Counted from the first letter of the stretch, positions 17,308 through 26,981 are shown. The stretch is DNA of 64,000 nt from Cupriavidus basilensis (GCF_000832305.1 NZ_CP010537.1:930001-994000); one strand, 5' to 3'. Made by a program: numbers and translations. Notes: generated by a model not told the origin, from the sequence alone.

Positions 17308-18795
17308 TCAGTCGAGATTCATGTAGACGGCCTTCTGGTAGAGGTAGCTGTCCACCTGTTCGGCGGCGCCCTTCCAGCCATAGCCACTCAGCTTGTAGCC
17401 GCCGAAACCGACCTGTGGATCCAGCACGCCATAGCAGTTGACCCAGATGGTTCCGGCCTGGATGCCCTGCGCAAACCTGTGCGCGGTGGACAGGTTCTGC
17501 GTCCAGACACCCCCGGCCAGACCAAAGCTGGTGTCGTTGGCGATGCGCAGTGCCTGCTCCGGTGTGTCGAATGGCATGACCGAAGCGACCGGGCCGAAGA
17601 TCTCCTCGCGTGCAATGGTCATGTCGTTGTGCACGCCCGTAAACACGGTCGGCTCGACGAAATAGCCCGCGGCCAGCTCACCGCCCAGGCGCCGGCCGCC
17701 ACAGGCGAGCTCTGCGCCTTCCTGGCCGCCCACGTCGACGTAGTGCATCACGCGATCGAGCTGGCGCTGCGAGACGATTGGTCCCAGCTGCACTTGCGGA
17801 TCGAGGCCGTTGCCGATCTTGAGCGAGGTACTGAAGGCCTTCAGCCGTTCGATGAATTCGTCGTAGATCCGGCGCTGCACCAGCACGCGCGTACCAGCGG
17901 CGCAGATCTGGCCGGTGTTGGTGAACACGCCCATGGCCACGCCCGGCACCGCCTTGTCCAGGTTGGCGTCATCGAACACGATATCGGGCGATTTGCCGCC
18001 GAGTTCCACCGACACCCGCTTGAAGTTGCCGGCCGAAGCCCGGACGATCCTGCGCCCGGTCTCGGGTGAGCCGGTGAAGGCGATGCGGTCCACGCCAGGG
18101 TGTTCGGCCAGGGCGCTGCCCGCTTCGCCGCCGTAGCCTGTCACCACGTTGATTACCCCCGCTGGTACGCCTGCTTCCTGCAGCAGTTCGGCCATGCGCA
18201 GCGCGCTCAGCGAAGCATCCTCGGCCGGCTTGAGCACCGCGGTACAGCCGGTGGCCAGGGTCGCGCCGAGAATCCACCATTGGCTCAACAGCGGGCCGTT
18301 CCAGGGAATAATGCCGGCGACCACGCCCACCGGCGCCTTGATCTTGAGCGTCGCGAACTTGCCGGGCAGCGCGTTGAGCGGAGTCTGCACACCACCGGCG
18401 GCCGTCTGCGACGCGTAGAACAGGATCAGCTGCAGCAGGAATGACTTGAGGCCGCGCGTGCGCACCAGCGGCGCGCCCATGTCCAGCGTCTCGATCAATG
18501 CCAGTTCATCGAAGTGCTTCTCCACCACGTCGTGGATGCGGATCAGCAGGCGCTGGCGATCGCTGTGCGTCCACTGGTTCCAGGGGCCCTCGAAGGCCTG
18601 GCGCGCCGCGGTGACGGCCCGGTCGATGTCGGTCTGGTCCGCCTGCGCCAGGCGCGCAATGACTTCGCCAGTGGCTGGATTGACCGTGTCAAAGGCCTTG
18701 CCGGATGCGGCTGGCACCCATGCGCCGCCAATAAAGAGGCGTTTGGTGCCGCCGACGAACGCCGGCGTCTGCACGCCGTATGTCGTGCTGCTCAT
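17308..18795 (-). CDS. Aldehyde dehydrogenase
   Basis: 495-residue NAD(P)-dependent aldehyde dehydrogenase. The nucleophile is Cys298 in NTGQICAAGTR and the general base is Glu264 in VELGGKSPDIVF; IPWNGPLLSQW and FTGSPETGRRI are the expected cofactor-site motifs. AGGAGACATTGC precedes ATG 18795. It lies 54 bp before the alcohol dehydrogenase and 60 bp after a second aldehyde dehydrogenase on the same strand. The two ALDHs are similar but clearly diverged, which suggests different aldehydes rather than a recent duplication. Confidence 0.94.
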   Translation of the reverse strand: MSSTTYGVQTPAFVGGTKRLFIGGAWVPAASGKAFDTVNPATGEVIARLAQADQTDIDRAVTAARQAFEGPWNQWTHSDRQRLLIRIHDVVEKHFDELALIETLDMGAPLVRTRGLKSFLLQLILFYASQTAAGGVQTPLNALPGKFATLKIKAPVGVVAGIIPWNGPLLSQWWILGATLATGCTAVLKPAEDASLSALRMAELLQEAGVPAGVINVVTGYGGEAGSALAEHPGVDRIAFTGSPETGRRIVRASAGNFKRVSVELGGKSPDIVFDDANLDKAVPGVAMGVFTNTGQICAAGTRVLVQRRIYDEFIERLKAFSTSLKIGNGLDPQVQLGPIVSQRQLDRVMHYVDVGGQEGAELACGGRRLGGELAAGYFVEPTVFTGVHNDMTIAREEIFGPVASVMPFDTPEQALRIANDTSFGLAGGVWTQNLSTAHRFAQGIQAGTIWVNCYGVLDPQVGFGGYKLSGYGWKGAAEQVDSYLYQKAVYMNLD

Positions 18796-18855
18796 GCAAT
18801 GTCTCCTGAAATATTCTTGTGAAGGGCAGGGGGCTTGCCCCCGCGCCCGTGCCGC

Positions 18856-20367
18856 TTACATCCTCAGCATCACAGCCTTGACCTGGGTATAGGCGTCGAT
18901 GGATTCCTGGCCGAATTCGCGCCCCCATCCGGATTGCTTGTAGCCGCCGAAAGGCATGGCGGGATCGGCCTCGCCATAGGTGTTGATCCATACGCGCCCG
19001 GCCTTGAGCGCGCGCGCCACCTTGTGCGCCCGCGCAACATCGCGCGTCCATACGGCCGCGGAGAGGCCGTATGTGGTGTCGTTGCCCTTGAAGACGGCGT
19101 CGTCTTCGTCCCGGAACGGGATGATGGAGAGGACGGGCCCGAAGATTTCCTCCTGCGCGATGCGCATGCCGTTGGTCACGCCATCGAACACGGCCGGCGC
19201 GACGAAGTAGCCGCGGCCGCTCCACTGAGAGCCGCCCAGTTGCAGCGAGGCGCCGCCCGCCTGGCCGGCCTCGATATAGGACAGCACCCGGTCGCGCTGT
19301 TTGGCCGAGATCAGCGGGCCGAGCTTGGTGTCCGGCGCCAGCGGATCGCCTACCGTGTAGGTGGCGGCCAGGCGGGTGACGCGTTCCGAAACTTCGTCAT
19401 GCACGCTTTCATGGACGAACAACCGGGTACCCGCCGAACACACCTGGCCGGAATTGCCGCAAAAGGTCTTGACCGCGGCCTGGACGGCCTTGTCGAGATC
19501 CGCGTCGGCGAAGATGACGTTCGGCGATTTGCCGCCGAGTTCCAGCGTCACCTTCTTCAGGTTCGAGGTGGAGGCCTGCACAATCTGCTTGCCGATCGCC
19601 GTGGAGCCAGTGAACGCGATTTTGTCGACATCCGGGTGGAGCGCCAGCGCTGCGCCGGCGGTGGCGCCGAAGCCGGGCAGCATGTTGATGACACCCGGCG
19701 GCAGGTCCGTCTCCTGGATCAGCTCTGCCAGCCGCAAGGACGTGAGGCAGGCCAGTTCGGCGGGCTTGAGGATCAGCGTGTTGCCGCAGCACAGCGCGTT
19801 TGCCAGCTTGATCGACGCCATCAGGATCGGCACGTTCCACGGGATGATCTGTCCGCACACGCCGAGGGGCTCGCGCAGCGTATAGACGAATCCGGAAGCA
19901 TCTGACGGAATCGTGGAGCCCAGGATCTTCGTACACCAGCCGCCGTAATAGCGGAAGATGTCGGCCGCCGTGGTGGCAACGGCGGTACTGAACCACAGTG
20001 GCATGCCGTTATCGAGGGTCTCGATCGCGGCAAGCTCGTCGGCGTGCCGATCGATCTGATCGGCGATACGCAGCAACGCACGGGTGCGCGCGTGCGGCGA
20101 CATGCCGACCCAGGATGAGTTGTCGAAGGCGTGGCGCGCCGCGGCCACCGCCGCATCGATATCGGCACTGTTGGCTTCCGCCACATGGCAAAGCAGTTCT
20201 TCCGTGGACGGGTTGATGACCTCGAAGGTCTTGCCGGATGCCGCCTCTACCCACCGCCCGCCAATGAGCAGGCGCTTGGGTCCCGAGCCGATCCACGCCA
20301 GTGCCCTGGCCAGTCCCGTGTCGGCCTTGTTGGCCGCGGCGGTTGCCGTTGCTGTTTCATTTCCCAT
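18856..20367 (-). CDS. Aldehyde dehydrogenase
   Basis: 503 residues. Catalytic Cys310 lies in GNSGQVCSAGTRLF and Glu276 in LELGGKSPNVIF; IIPWNVPILM and FTGSTAIGKQI are present. The N-terminus has about 20 extra residues rich in Ala and Thr before the conserved core, which is unusual but not disruptive. AAGGAGTGCAAT precedes ATG 20367. It sits 96 bp downstream of the SMP-30-like gene in the same direction. It likely oxidises the aldehyde made by the alcohol dehydrogenase of the operon or a second aldehyde from the same pathway. Confidence 0.94.
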   Translation of the reverse strand: MGNETATATAAANKADTGLARALAWIGSGPKRLLIGGRWVEAASGKTFEVINPSTEELLCHVAEANSADIDAAVAAARHAFDNSSWVGMSPHARTRALLRIADQIDRHADELAAIETLDNGMPLWFSTAVATTAADIFRYYGGWCTKILGSTIPSDASGFVYTLREPLGVCGQIIPWNVPILMASIKLANALCCGNTLILKPAELACLTSLRLAELIQETDLPPGVINMLPGFGATAGAALALHPDVDKIAFTGSTAIGKQIVQASTSNLKKVTLELGGKSPNVIFADADLDKAVQAAVKTFCGNSGQVCSAGTRLFVHESVHDEVSERVTRLAATYTVGDPLAPDTKLGPLISAKQRDRVLSYIEAGQAGGASLQLGGSQWSGRGYFVAPAVFDGVTNGMRIAQEEIFGPVLSIIPFRDEDDAVFKGNDTTYGLSAAVWTRDVARAHKVARALKAGRVWINTYGEADPAMPFGGYKQSGWGREFGQESIDAYTQVKAVMLRM

Positions 20368-20463
20368 ATTGCACTCCTTGTCTTCGGGGCGATCGTACGA
20401 TCGCTACATTCGGGTTGGCAGATGTACCCGGCATCCCTGCGGGATCCGGCCGATGCAACGCCA

Positions 20464-21357
20464 TCAGGCGACGGGCACGTCCACCCGGGTTGACAACACC
20501 TGGCTCAGCGGATGGTTCCTGCGGATCTCCGGATTGAACTCAGCCGGCGTGGCGCACAGGAACAGCGTGTGCCCGTCCTCGCCGCCCAAGGCACAGGCAT
20601 AGCAGTTGAGGTCGCCCGTCGAAACCTCGTCGACGATCTCACCGCCCGGAAGCACACGGATCGCGCGCGTCCTGATAAAGTCGGCAACCCAGATCGCACC
20701 CTCGGCGTCCGCCTGCGCGATGCCATCGGGCGCCACCACGATCTCGGCCATCGCCTGGATCGGATCAGGGTTCTCGGGCACCGCGCCAAAGCGCGCCCAG
20801 TCCCGGCGCCCGGACAGGGTCCCGTCAGGCCGGATATCGAAAGCCGACATGCGGTTGCCAAACGACTCGGCGACGACGAGCGTGCGGCCGCCGTCCATCA
20901 CGACCGAGCCGTTCGGGAAATGCAGCGGTTCGCTCACCGCGGTTACCGAGCCGTCCGGATCCACGCGTACCAGCCGCGCGGGCCGGCGCGGGGCGAGGTT
21001 CATGACGTCGAACCCCAGGTTTCCGACCCAGGCGCGGCCGTTGCGGTCCACCACCATGTCATTCGGTTCGAACTCAAGGTGCGCAGACAGGTCTGCGTGC
21101 GTGACGACCGTGCCGTCATGCTCGCGGCGCAGCAGCTTGCGATCGTGCATCGACACCGCCAGCAACCGTCCATCCGGCAACCAGCCAGTCCCGGACGGGC
21201 AACCGGGCACCTCCAGTTCGGTGCGCAGGTCCGACCCGTCCTCTTTCACGGAGTACACGCGGTAGGTGTACAGGTCACTGAACCAGAAGCGCCCTTGGTG
21301 CCAGCGGGCACCTTCGGTATGCGTCAGGCCTTTCAGCAGGACAGTCATCTTTCTCAT
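20464..21357 (-). CDS. SMP-30/gluconolactonase-like protein
   Basis: 297-residue six-bladed propeller protein of the SMP-30/LRE family, usually a metal-dependent lactone hydrolase. Seen: GLTHTEGARWHQGRFWFSDL (metal-site Glu), GCPSGTGWLPDGRLLAVS, EPNDMVVDRNGRAWVGN with the metal-site Asn/Asp, and GAIWVADFIRTRAI. ATG 21357 or ATG 21348 could be the start; neither has a strong ribosome binding site. It lies 13 bp after the LivF gene, so it is cotranscribed with the importer. A lactone produced by dehydrogenase action could be its substrate. Confidence 0.88.
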   Translation of the reverse strand: MRKMTVLLKGLTHTEGARWHQGRFWFSDLYTYRVYSVKEDGSDLRTELEVPGCPSGTGWLPDGRLLAVSMHDRKLLRREHDGTVVTHADLSAHLEFEPNDMVVDRNGRAWVGNLGFDVMNLAPRRPARLVRVDPDGSVTAVSEPLHFPNGSVVMDGGRTLVVAESFGNRMSAFDIRPDGTLSGRRDWARFGAVPENPDPIQAMAEIVVAPDGIAQADAEGAIWVADFIRTRAIRVLPGGEIVDEVSTGDLNCYACALGGEDGHTLFLCATPAEFNPEIRRNHPLSQVLSTRVDVPVA

Positions 21358-21370
21358 GATTCGTTTCGCT

Positions 21371-22150
21371 TCAGGTTGCGGCCGCCTGGCCGAAGTAGTG
21401 GTCCGCGATCACGGGGTCGTTGGCCAGGTCGGCCGCCATGCCCTGCCGGACGATGCGCCCCTGTTCCAGCACTGCGGCCCGGTGGGCAGTCTCCAGCGCC
21501 AGGCGGGCGTTCTGTTCCACCAGCAGGATCGTCATGCCCTGCGCATTGAGCCGCTTCACCGCGCGGAACACGTCGGCGACGATCACGGGCGCCAGGCCCA
21601 GGCTCGGCTCGTCGAGCAGCAGCACATGCGGATTTCCCATCAGCGCGCGGCCGATGGCGAGCATTTGCTGCTGCCCGCCGGACATGGTGCCGGAGGCCTG
21701 GTTGCGGCGTTCGGCAAGGATCGGGAACAGCTCGAAGACCCGTTGCAGGTCGGCCTCGAAGTCGCCGCCACGCACTCCGGCCGCCTCGCAGCCCAGCAGC
21801 AGGTTGTCCATCACGGACAGCGGTGCGATGACGCGGCGTCCCTCGGGCACCTGGATCACGCCTAGGCGCGAGCGCCGGTGCGCGGGCAGGGCATCGAGCG
21901 GGCTGCCGTCGAAGCGGATCGAGCCGGAGCCGGGCACGATGCCGCAGATCGCATTGACCAAGCTGGATTTGCCAGCCCCGTTGGGGCCGATCAGCGTGAA
22001 GATCTCGCCGCGCCGTACCGTGAGCGAGACGCCGCGCAACGCGGTGATGCCGCGATAGTGCACTTCAAGGTTCGTGATCGACAGGGCGTCGGCGCCGGCC
22101 TGGCCAGGAACGGCCTCCGGCGCGGCAATGGGAGGTGGATGGCTCGTCAT
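21371..22150 (-). CDS. livF: Branched-chain amino acid-type ABC transporter ATP-binding protein LivF
   Basis: 259 residues. Walker A GPNGAGKSSLV, signature MSGGQQQMLAIGRAL, Walker B LLLDEPSLGLAP and the switch His region TILLVEQNARLAL are intact; LivF-type GIVPGSGSIRFDG follows Walker A. It starts directly after the stop of LivG (cat at 22148-22150, stop at 22151-22153), so the two are cotranslated. The first 20 residues are an unconserved leader. Family importers take up branched amino acids, but in catabolic operons of Burkholderiales they often carry aromatic or aliphatic acids, amides or alcohols. Confidence 0.95.
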   Translation of the reverse strand: MTSHPPPIAAPEAVPGQAGADALSITNLEVHYRGITALRGVSLTVRRGEIFTLIGPNGAGKSSLVNAICGIVPGSGSIRFDGSPLDALPAHRRSRLGVIQVPEGRRVIAPLSVMDNLLLGCEAAGVRGGDFEADLQRVFELFPILAERRNQASGTMSGGQQQMLAIGRALMGNPHVLLLDEPSLGLAPVIVADVFRAVKRLNAQGMTILLVEQNARLALETAHRAAVLEQGRIVRQGMAADLANDPVIADHYFGQAAAT

Positions 22151-22921
22151 TCAGGTCCCCAGATAGGCTTGCATCACGACTGGGTCTTGCAGGACCGCCT
22201 CGGGCTGACCCTCGGCGATCTCGCGCCCGGACGCGAGCACGTACAGGTAGGAGCAGACCTGCGTCATGAAGCGCATGTTGTGCTCGATCAGCAGCACCGC
22301 CACGCCTTCGGCCGCCACCTCCTGGAAGATGCGGCCGAGGCTGGCCGCCTCGACGTCGTTCATGCCGGCCACGGGCTCGTCCAGCAGCAACAGGCGCGGC
22401 TTCATCGCCAGCGCGCGCATCATCTCGATACGTCGCTGGTGCCCGTAGGAGAGGTTGCCGGCCCGGTGCTGCGCAAGTTTGGCCATGCCGAAGCGTTCGA
22501 GCAGGGCTATGGCCTCGGCGCGGTGCGCGGCCGTCTCCGCGCGCGCCGCGCGCAGGCCCAGCAGGTTGGCCCAGAAGCCGGTGGTCTGGTGCCGGTGGAA
22601 TCCGGCCAGCACGTTGTCGAGCACCGTCGCCTGCGGCACCAGGCGGATGTTCTGGAAGGTCCGCGCCACACCGGCGCGTGCCAGCTGGGACGCCTCCATG
22701 GTGGAGACATCCCGGCCATCCAGCAGCACCCGGCCGGAGGAAAGGTGCAGCAGGCCCATCACCAGGTTCACCACCGTCGATTTGCCGGCGCCGTTGGGCC
22801 CGATCAGGCCCGTGATGGTGCCGGGCGCGGCGGACAGGCTCAGTCCGCTCAGCGCCGGGACACCGCCGAAGCTGCGTGCGACCTCATCGAGCCTGAGCAT
22901 GGGGTTGATCGTCGGGTTCAT
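22151..22921 (-). CDS. livG: ABC transporter ATP-binding protein LivG
   Basis: 256 residues. Walker A is GPNGAGKSTVV; the LivG-type VARTFQNIRLVPQATVLDN, signature NLSYGHQRRIEMMRAL, Walker B LLLDEPVAGMND and VLLIEHNMRFM follow. Its start ATG overlaps the LivM stop by the ATGA arrangement at 22918-22921, and its stop abuts the LivF start. It pairs with LivF to drive the LivHM channel. Confidence 0.95.
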   Translation of the reverse strand: MNPTINPMLRLDEVARSFGGVPALSGLSLSAAPGTITGLIGPNGAGKSTVVNLVMGLLHLSSGRVLLDGRDVSTMEASQLARAGVARTFQNIRLVPQATVLDNVLAGFHRHQTTGFWANLLGLRAARAETAAHRAEAIALLERFGMAKLAQHRAGNLSYGHQRRIEMMRALAMKPRLLLLDEPVAGMNDVEAASLGRIFQEVAAEGVAVLLIEHNMRFMTQVCSYLYVLASGREIAEGQPEAVLQDPVVMQAYLGT

Positions 22922-23820
22922 GCGCCTGCTCCTCCCGTTTGTTGGGAAGCTGTCCGCGCACCCTGCGCCGCCACGCGCTTTACGCGGCGGTCATGCGCGA
23001 GTCCGGCCAGCGTATCGGCGATGCCGTGCGGCAGGTAGATGATGATCAGCATCAGCAGCGCGCCCTGGGCCACATCGCGGAATTCCTCGAAGACTCGGAA
23101 CAGCTCGGGCAGCAGCGTCAGCACGGTGGCGCCGACCAGTGGCCCCCACAGGGAGGTCTGGCCGCCGAGCACCGCCATGGCGAGCGCTTGCACCAGCATG
23201 TGGAAGCCGAAATCTTCCGGATTGACGGCGTAGGCATTGCAGGCCGACAGTGCACCGGCCAGGCCCGCCAGCAGGCCGGAGAGCGTCATGGCCAGGCGCT
23301 GGTGGTAAGCCACCGAGATGCCGAGCGACACCGCGACCGTCTCGTCCTGCCGGATCACGTCCATCGCCCGCCCCAGGCTGAAGCGGCTCAGCGTGTGCAC
23401 CAGCGCCATGGCCATGGCCACGATCAGGATCAGCCAGCCTGTGGTCGCTGCCTTGGGAATGCCGGTGATGCCCAGCGCGCCGCGCGTCACGTCGTCCCAG
23501 TTCATGGCCACCGTGACGATCACCTGCACCAGCGCCAGCGTCGCCACCGCCTGGAATACGCCGCGCAGGCGCGACAACGGGAACGCCATCATCAGGCTGA
23601 TGCCGCCGGCCAGGGCAACGCCGCTCGCCATCGCCAACGGGGGCCACCAGCCCAGGCGAGTGACGAGGATGGCGGTGGTGTACGCCCCGATGGCGGCAAA
23701 CGCGGCCGACCCGATCGAGAACGTGCCGGCACGCAGTGCGATCGCCTGGCTCATGGCCAGCAGCGAATAGATCAGGATGTGGTCGAGGACCGACTGGTAG
23801 GAAAGGAGATAGTCAATCAT
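22918..23820 (-). CDS. livM: ABC transporter permease LivM
   Basis: 300-residue inner-membrane permease with about eight to ten hydrophobic segments. LSYQSVLDHILIYSLLAMSQ, FSIGSAAFAAIGAYTTAI and the LivM-type cytoplasmic loop GRAMDVIRQDETVAVSLGI, which contacts the ATPase, are visible. I chose ATG 23820, which overlaps the LivH stop as ATGA (23817-23820); an open frame continuing to 24150 runs antisense-like through LivH and is not coding. The C-terminal 30 residues are polar and end in TGGAGA. Confidence 0.94.
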   Translation of the reverse strand: MIDYLLSYQSVLDHILIYSLLAMSQAIALRAGTFSIGSAAFAAIGAYTTAILVTRLGWWPPLAMASGVALAGGISLMMAFPLSRLRGVFQAVATLALVQVIVTVAMNWDDVTRGALGITGIPKAATTGWLILIVAMAMALVHTLSRFSLGRAMDVIRQDETVAVSLGISVAYHQRLAMTLSGLLAGLAGALSACNAYAVNPEDFGFHMLVQALAMAVLGGQTSLWGPLVGATVLTLLPELFRVFEEFRDVAQGALLMLIIIYLPHGIADTLAGLAHDRRVKRVAAQGARTASQQTGGAGA

Positions 23821-24710
23821 ACGCGCTGCACCCGCACGACCGCGCTGGCCTGGCCGAACAGGCCGGTCGGGCGGATCAGGATGATGAGAAACAGCACCAC
23901 GAAGGCGATACCGTCGGCGGCGGCCGACGAGATATAGGCATAGGCCAGCGACTGGACCACACCGATCAGGATCCCGCCTGCCAGGGCGCCGGGAATGCTC
24001 CCGAGGCCGCCGACGATGATGACGACGAAGGCCCGCATCAGGAAGGACTCGCCCATCATGAAGTGGATCGAGTTGAAGGCCACGCCGATCAGCACGCCTG
24101 CAAGGCCCGCCAGGGCGCCGGAGATAAAGAACACCTGTGCGTTGACCCACTCGGCATTGATGCCCAATAGCCGCGCGGTAGCTTCCGAATAGGCGACGCA
24201 GCGAATCCTGCGTCCCATGCCGGTGCCGTACAGCGCATAGACCAGGCCAGCGACGATCACCATGCCGGCGCCGACGATGATGATCTGCAGCAGCTGGATC
24301 TGCAGTCCCAGGAACTCATACACGACGATGGGGAACGTCCCTTCGGGAAACTGCATCACCGACGTGTTGGACACCTTCTGCGCGAGCGCCAGCATTACCA
24401 GGCTAGCGCCGATCGAGGCCAGGATGTAGGAGAAGTCGGGCGCATGTCGGCGACGCAGGGGGCGGAATGCCACTAGGTCAAGCGCGATGGACAGTACACC
24501 GCCGGCCAGCATGCCAACCAGCATCGATACAAAAAAGGGTGCCTTGAACAGGGTGGCGGCGTAGAGGCCGGCGAAGCTGCCCCACATGAACAGGGAGCCG
24601 TAGGCCATGTTCATGATGTGGTTCACCCCGAACAGCAAGGTGAAACCGAGCGCGAACACGGCGTACGTGCTGCCCATGACCAGGCCGTTGAGAAGTTGCT
24701 GGATCAGCAC
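23817..24710 (-). CDS. livH: ABC transporter permease LivH
   Basis: 297-residue permease. LLNGLVMGSTYAVFALGFTL, FGVNHIMNMAYGSLFMWG and the loop GRRIRCVAYSEATARLLGIN are the usual LivH features; GGLGSIPGALAGGILIGV and FLIILIRPTGLFG close it. The stop overlaps the LivM start. The gene starts 6 bp after the periplasmic binding protein gene. Confidence 0.95.
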   Translation of the reverse strand: MLIQQLLNGLVMGSTYAVFALGFTLLFGVNHIMNMAYGSLFMWGSFAGLYAATLFKAPFFVSMLVGMLAGGVLSIALDLVAFRPLRRRHAPDFSYILASIGASLVMLALAQKVSNTSVMQFPEGTFPIVVYEFLGLQIQLLQIIIVGAGMVIVAGLVYALYGTGMGRRIRCVAYSEATARLLGINAEWVNAQVFFISGALAGLAGVLIGVAFNSIHFMMGESFLMRAFVVIIVGGLGSIPGALAGGILIGVVQSLAYAYISSAAADGIAFVVLFLIILIRPTGLFGQASAVVRVQRV

Positions 24711-24716
24711 GGCGTC

Positions 24717-25853
24717 TCACCTGTCAGCCTGGACGAACTTGCCGTCCTTGACGACGAGCACGACGCTGCCGTACCTGGGGCGGCGATCGCTGTGGTTCCA
24801 GCTACCCGAGCCGACCACGACCGGCACGTCGCGCACCGTCATCAAGGCGTCGCGCACCTTCTGCCGGTCGGGATTTGCCCCCGCATTCCTGAGCGCTGCG
24901 AGCGCGACCTGGACGGACGAGTAACCGGTCGCGGCCCAGCCATCAGGCTCGGCGTTGTAGCGCGCCTTGTAGGCAGCCTCGAAGGCTTTGTTCAGCGGCC
25001 GGTCCATGCCGTTGACGAACTCCGACACGGCCAGCGTGCCTTCGGCTGCCTTGCCGACGATGTTCAGGAAGCGCGGGGTGACGAGTGCGATAGTGCCGAT
25101 GAAGCGCACCTTCTCCGGCAAGCCGGCCTGGCGCAGCTGGAGGATGATGTTGGCGCTCTGCTCGGAATAGGTGGCGAGATACACCGCATCGAGGTCCATG
25201 GCCTTGAGCTTCGTCACCAGCGGCAGGAAGTTGGTGTCGCTGGTGACGACCGCTTCTTCGGCCACCACCGTTCCGCCCCCCGCCTTGAACGGGTCGCGGA
25301 AGTAATTCTTGTACTCGATCAGAGCTTCATTGCCGCGGTCGTACACCATCGCGACCTTGCGCACCGGCGTCTTCTCGAGCACGTACTTTGCCATCCGCGG
25401 GCTGATATCAGTCGCGCTCTGCTGGAACTTGAACACCCACGGTCCGGGGGCGATGATGGCGTCCGAGCTGGCCATCGACATCATGGGAGTGCGCTTGTCA
25501 TTAAAGACCGGCGCCGCGCCGACGGAGTCGGAAGTCGCCGAGGGCCCGAGTGACAGCACCACCCGCTCCCGGTCGATCGCCTGGTTGGCCAAGTTGATGG
25601 CCTGCCCCTTGTCGCTCGCGTTGTCGCGTTCGATCAGCTTGATCCTGGCGCTGCCGAGCACGCCCTTCCTGTTGGCTTCGTCGACTGCCAGGCGGATGCC
25701 GTTCTGGTAGCTCGCGCCAGCGAAGGCAGCCGCGCCGGTCACCGACTGGATGGACATTATCGGGATTTCCTGGGCTTGGGCCTGCGCGACAGCGCAGGCG
25801 GCAAGGGCAGCGAGGCTAGCTAGGCGCAGCGAAAGAAGGCGTTCTAGGCACAT
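24717..25853 (-). CDS. ABC transporter substrate-binding protein (LivK-like)
   Basis: 378 residues with a signal peptide ending near AVAQAQAQ. The mature protein is a type I periplasmic binding fold: SIQSVTGAAAFAGASYQNG, AVDEANRKGVLG, LIERDNASDKGQAINLANQ, GPSATSDSVGAAPVFND and VAMVYDRGNEALIEY. GGAGACAAAGACC precedes ATG 25853. It is the first gene of the operon that continues through LivHMGF, lactonase, two ALDHs and alcohol dehydrogenase. The ligand cannot be named; enzymes downstream suggest a compound that is oxidised at an alcohol group after import. Confidence 0.92.
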   Translation of the reverse strand: MCLERLLSLRLASLAALAACAVAQAQAQEIPIMSIQSVTGAAAFAGASYQNGIRLAVDEANRKGVLGSARIKLIERDNASDKGQAINLANQAIDRERVVLSLGPSATSDSVGAAPVFNDKRTPMMSMASSDAIIAPGPWVFKFQQSATDISPRMAKYVLEKTPVRKVAMVYDRGNEALIEYKNYFRDPFKAGGGTVVAEEAVVTSDTNFLPLVTKLKAMDLDAVYLATYSEQSANIILQLRQAGLPEKVRFIGTIALVTPRFLNIVGKAAEGTLAVSEFVNGMDRPLNKAFEAAYKARYNAEPDGWAATGYSSVQVALAALRNAGANPDRQKVRDALMTVRDVPVVVGSGSWNHSDRRPRYGSVVLVVKDGKFVQADR

Positions 25854-26009
25854 GGTCTTTGTCTCCTGGATATTGTTTATGCTTGGCGCAGCCGCACACT
25901 CGTCGGATAGCCGCCGGAAACCATTTCACTTGAGGTCGTACAGCCGCGCCAAGTGAGCAACGCGGTTTGTCCCGTACTTTGAATTTTGGGGAGGGAGAAG
26001 CCCGCGAGC

Positions 26010-26981
26010 TCAGGATTCCTTCGACAGCTGCGCGATGCGCTTCCAGTGCGCATCCTCCTTCGGAAATGCAGTGAGAAACTGGCGGCGATCCGCGATATCG
26101 ACGTACATCGACTGATGAGCACAGAACGCCTTGAACTCGGGCGACTGGGCGATTCGAACCAGTTCCTCGGACAAGCGTTCCACAATCGGCGCCGGCGCTG
26201 CTGCAGGCGCCAGCGCGCCGATCCACGACGAGACCTGGAAGCCCGGCACGCCGGCTTGCGCGGCAGTCGGAACTCCCGGGATCTCACTCCAGCGCCCGGC
26301 GCTGGTGACGGCGAGGCCGCGCAGCTTGCCCGCCTTGATCATCGGCACCACGCTCGGCGCGCCCTGGCAGGTGAAGTCCACTTGGCCGGCCATGACGTCG
26401 GTCACAGCTGGCCCGTTGCCCTTGTAAGGGATATGCTTGGCCCGCGTTTTCGTCAGGTCATTCAGCATCACCGAGCAGAGATGAGACGTGCTGCCCGCCC
26501 CCCCGGATGAGTACGTGATCTCGCCCGGCTTGCGCTTCATGGCGGCGATCAGGTCGTCCAAGGTCTTGTAAGGCGAGTCGGCTCTGACCACGATCGCCAG
26601 CGCGGAACTGCTCACTTTGGCAATCGGCGCGAAGTCCTTGACCGGGTCAAACGTGACAGGCCCGGCGGTAAACCATCGCGTGGTCAGGTGGGGAACACCG
26701 GCGAACAGCAGCGTGTAGCCGTCAGCGGGAGCCTTGGCCACGGCGTCCGTGCCGATGAGCCCGCCAGCGCCGGCACGGTTGTCCACCAGGACGGGGGTTT
26801 TCAGGCTCTCTGCCAGTGCCTCGGCCATGAATCGCGCAGTAATGTCCACCGCCGTGCCTGGAGAGGCCGGCACGACAATTCGAATCGGCCGCGACGGATA
26901 TTGCTGCGCAAAGGCCGACGGCGCGCAGGCGACCGCAGCTAGTGATGCCAGTGATTTCAGGAAATTCCTTCTGCCGAACAT
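26010..26981 (-). CDS. Bug-family periplasmic solute-binding protein
   Basis: 323 residues with a clear twin-arginine signal, GRRNFLKSLASLAAVA, cleaved near APSAFAQ. YPSRPIRIVVPASPGTAVDI, VDNRAGAGGLIGTDAVAK and APADGYTLLFAG are Bug motifs. AGAGGAGACATT precedes ATG 26981; a longer frame to 27263 crosses the hairpin region and is rejected. It is an orphan receptor, divergent from the AMACR-like gene at 27282. It is more distant from the other Bug proteins here than those at 4214 and 28436 are from each other. Export by the Tat pathway would mean it folds before export. Confidence 0.93.
   Translation of the reverse strand: MFGRRNFLKSLASLAAVACAPSAFAQQYPSRPIRIVVPASPGTAVDITARFMAEALAESLKTPVLVDNRAGAGGLIGTDAVAKAPADGYTLLFAGVPHLTTRWFTAGPVTFDPVKDFAPIAKVSSSALAIVVRADSPYKTLDDLIAAMKRKPGEITYSSGGAGSTSHLCSVMLNDLTKTRAKHIPYKGNGPAVTDVMAGQVDFTCQGAPSVVPMIKAGKLRGLAVTSAGRWSEIPGVPTAAQAGVPGFQVSSWIGALAPAAAPAPIVERLSEELVRIAQSPEFKAFCAHQSMYVDIADRRQFLTAFPKEDAHWKRIAQLSKES

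Noticed and set aside
23821..24150. N-terminal extension of LivM
   Set aside because: It overlaps LivH in another frame; the ATGA overlap at 23817-23820 gives a normal start.
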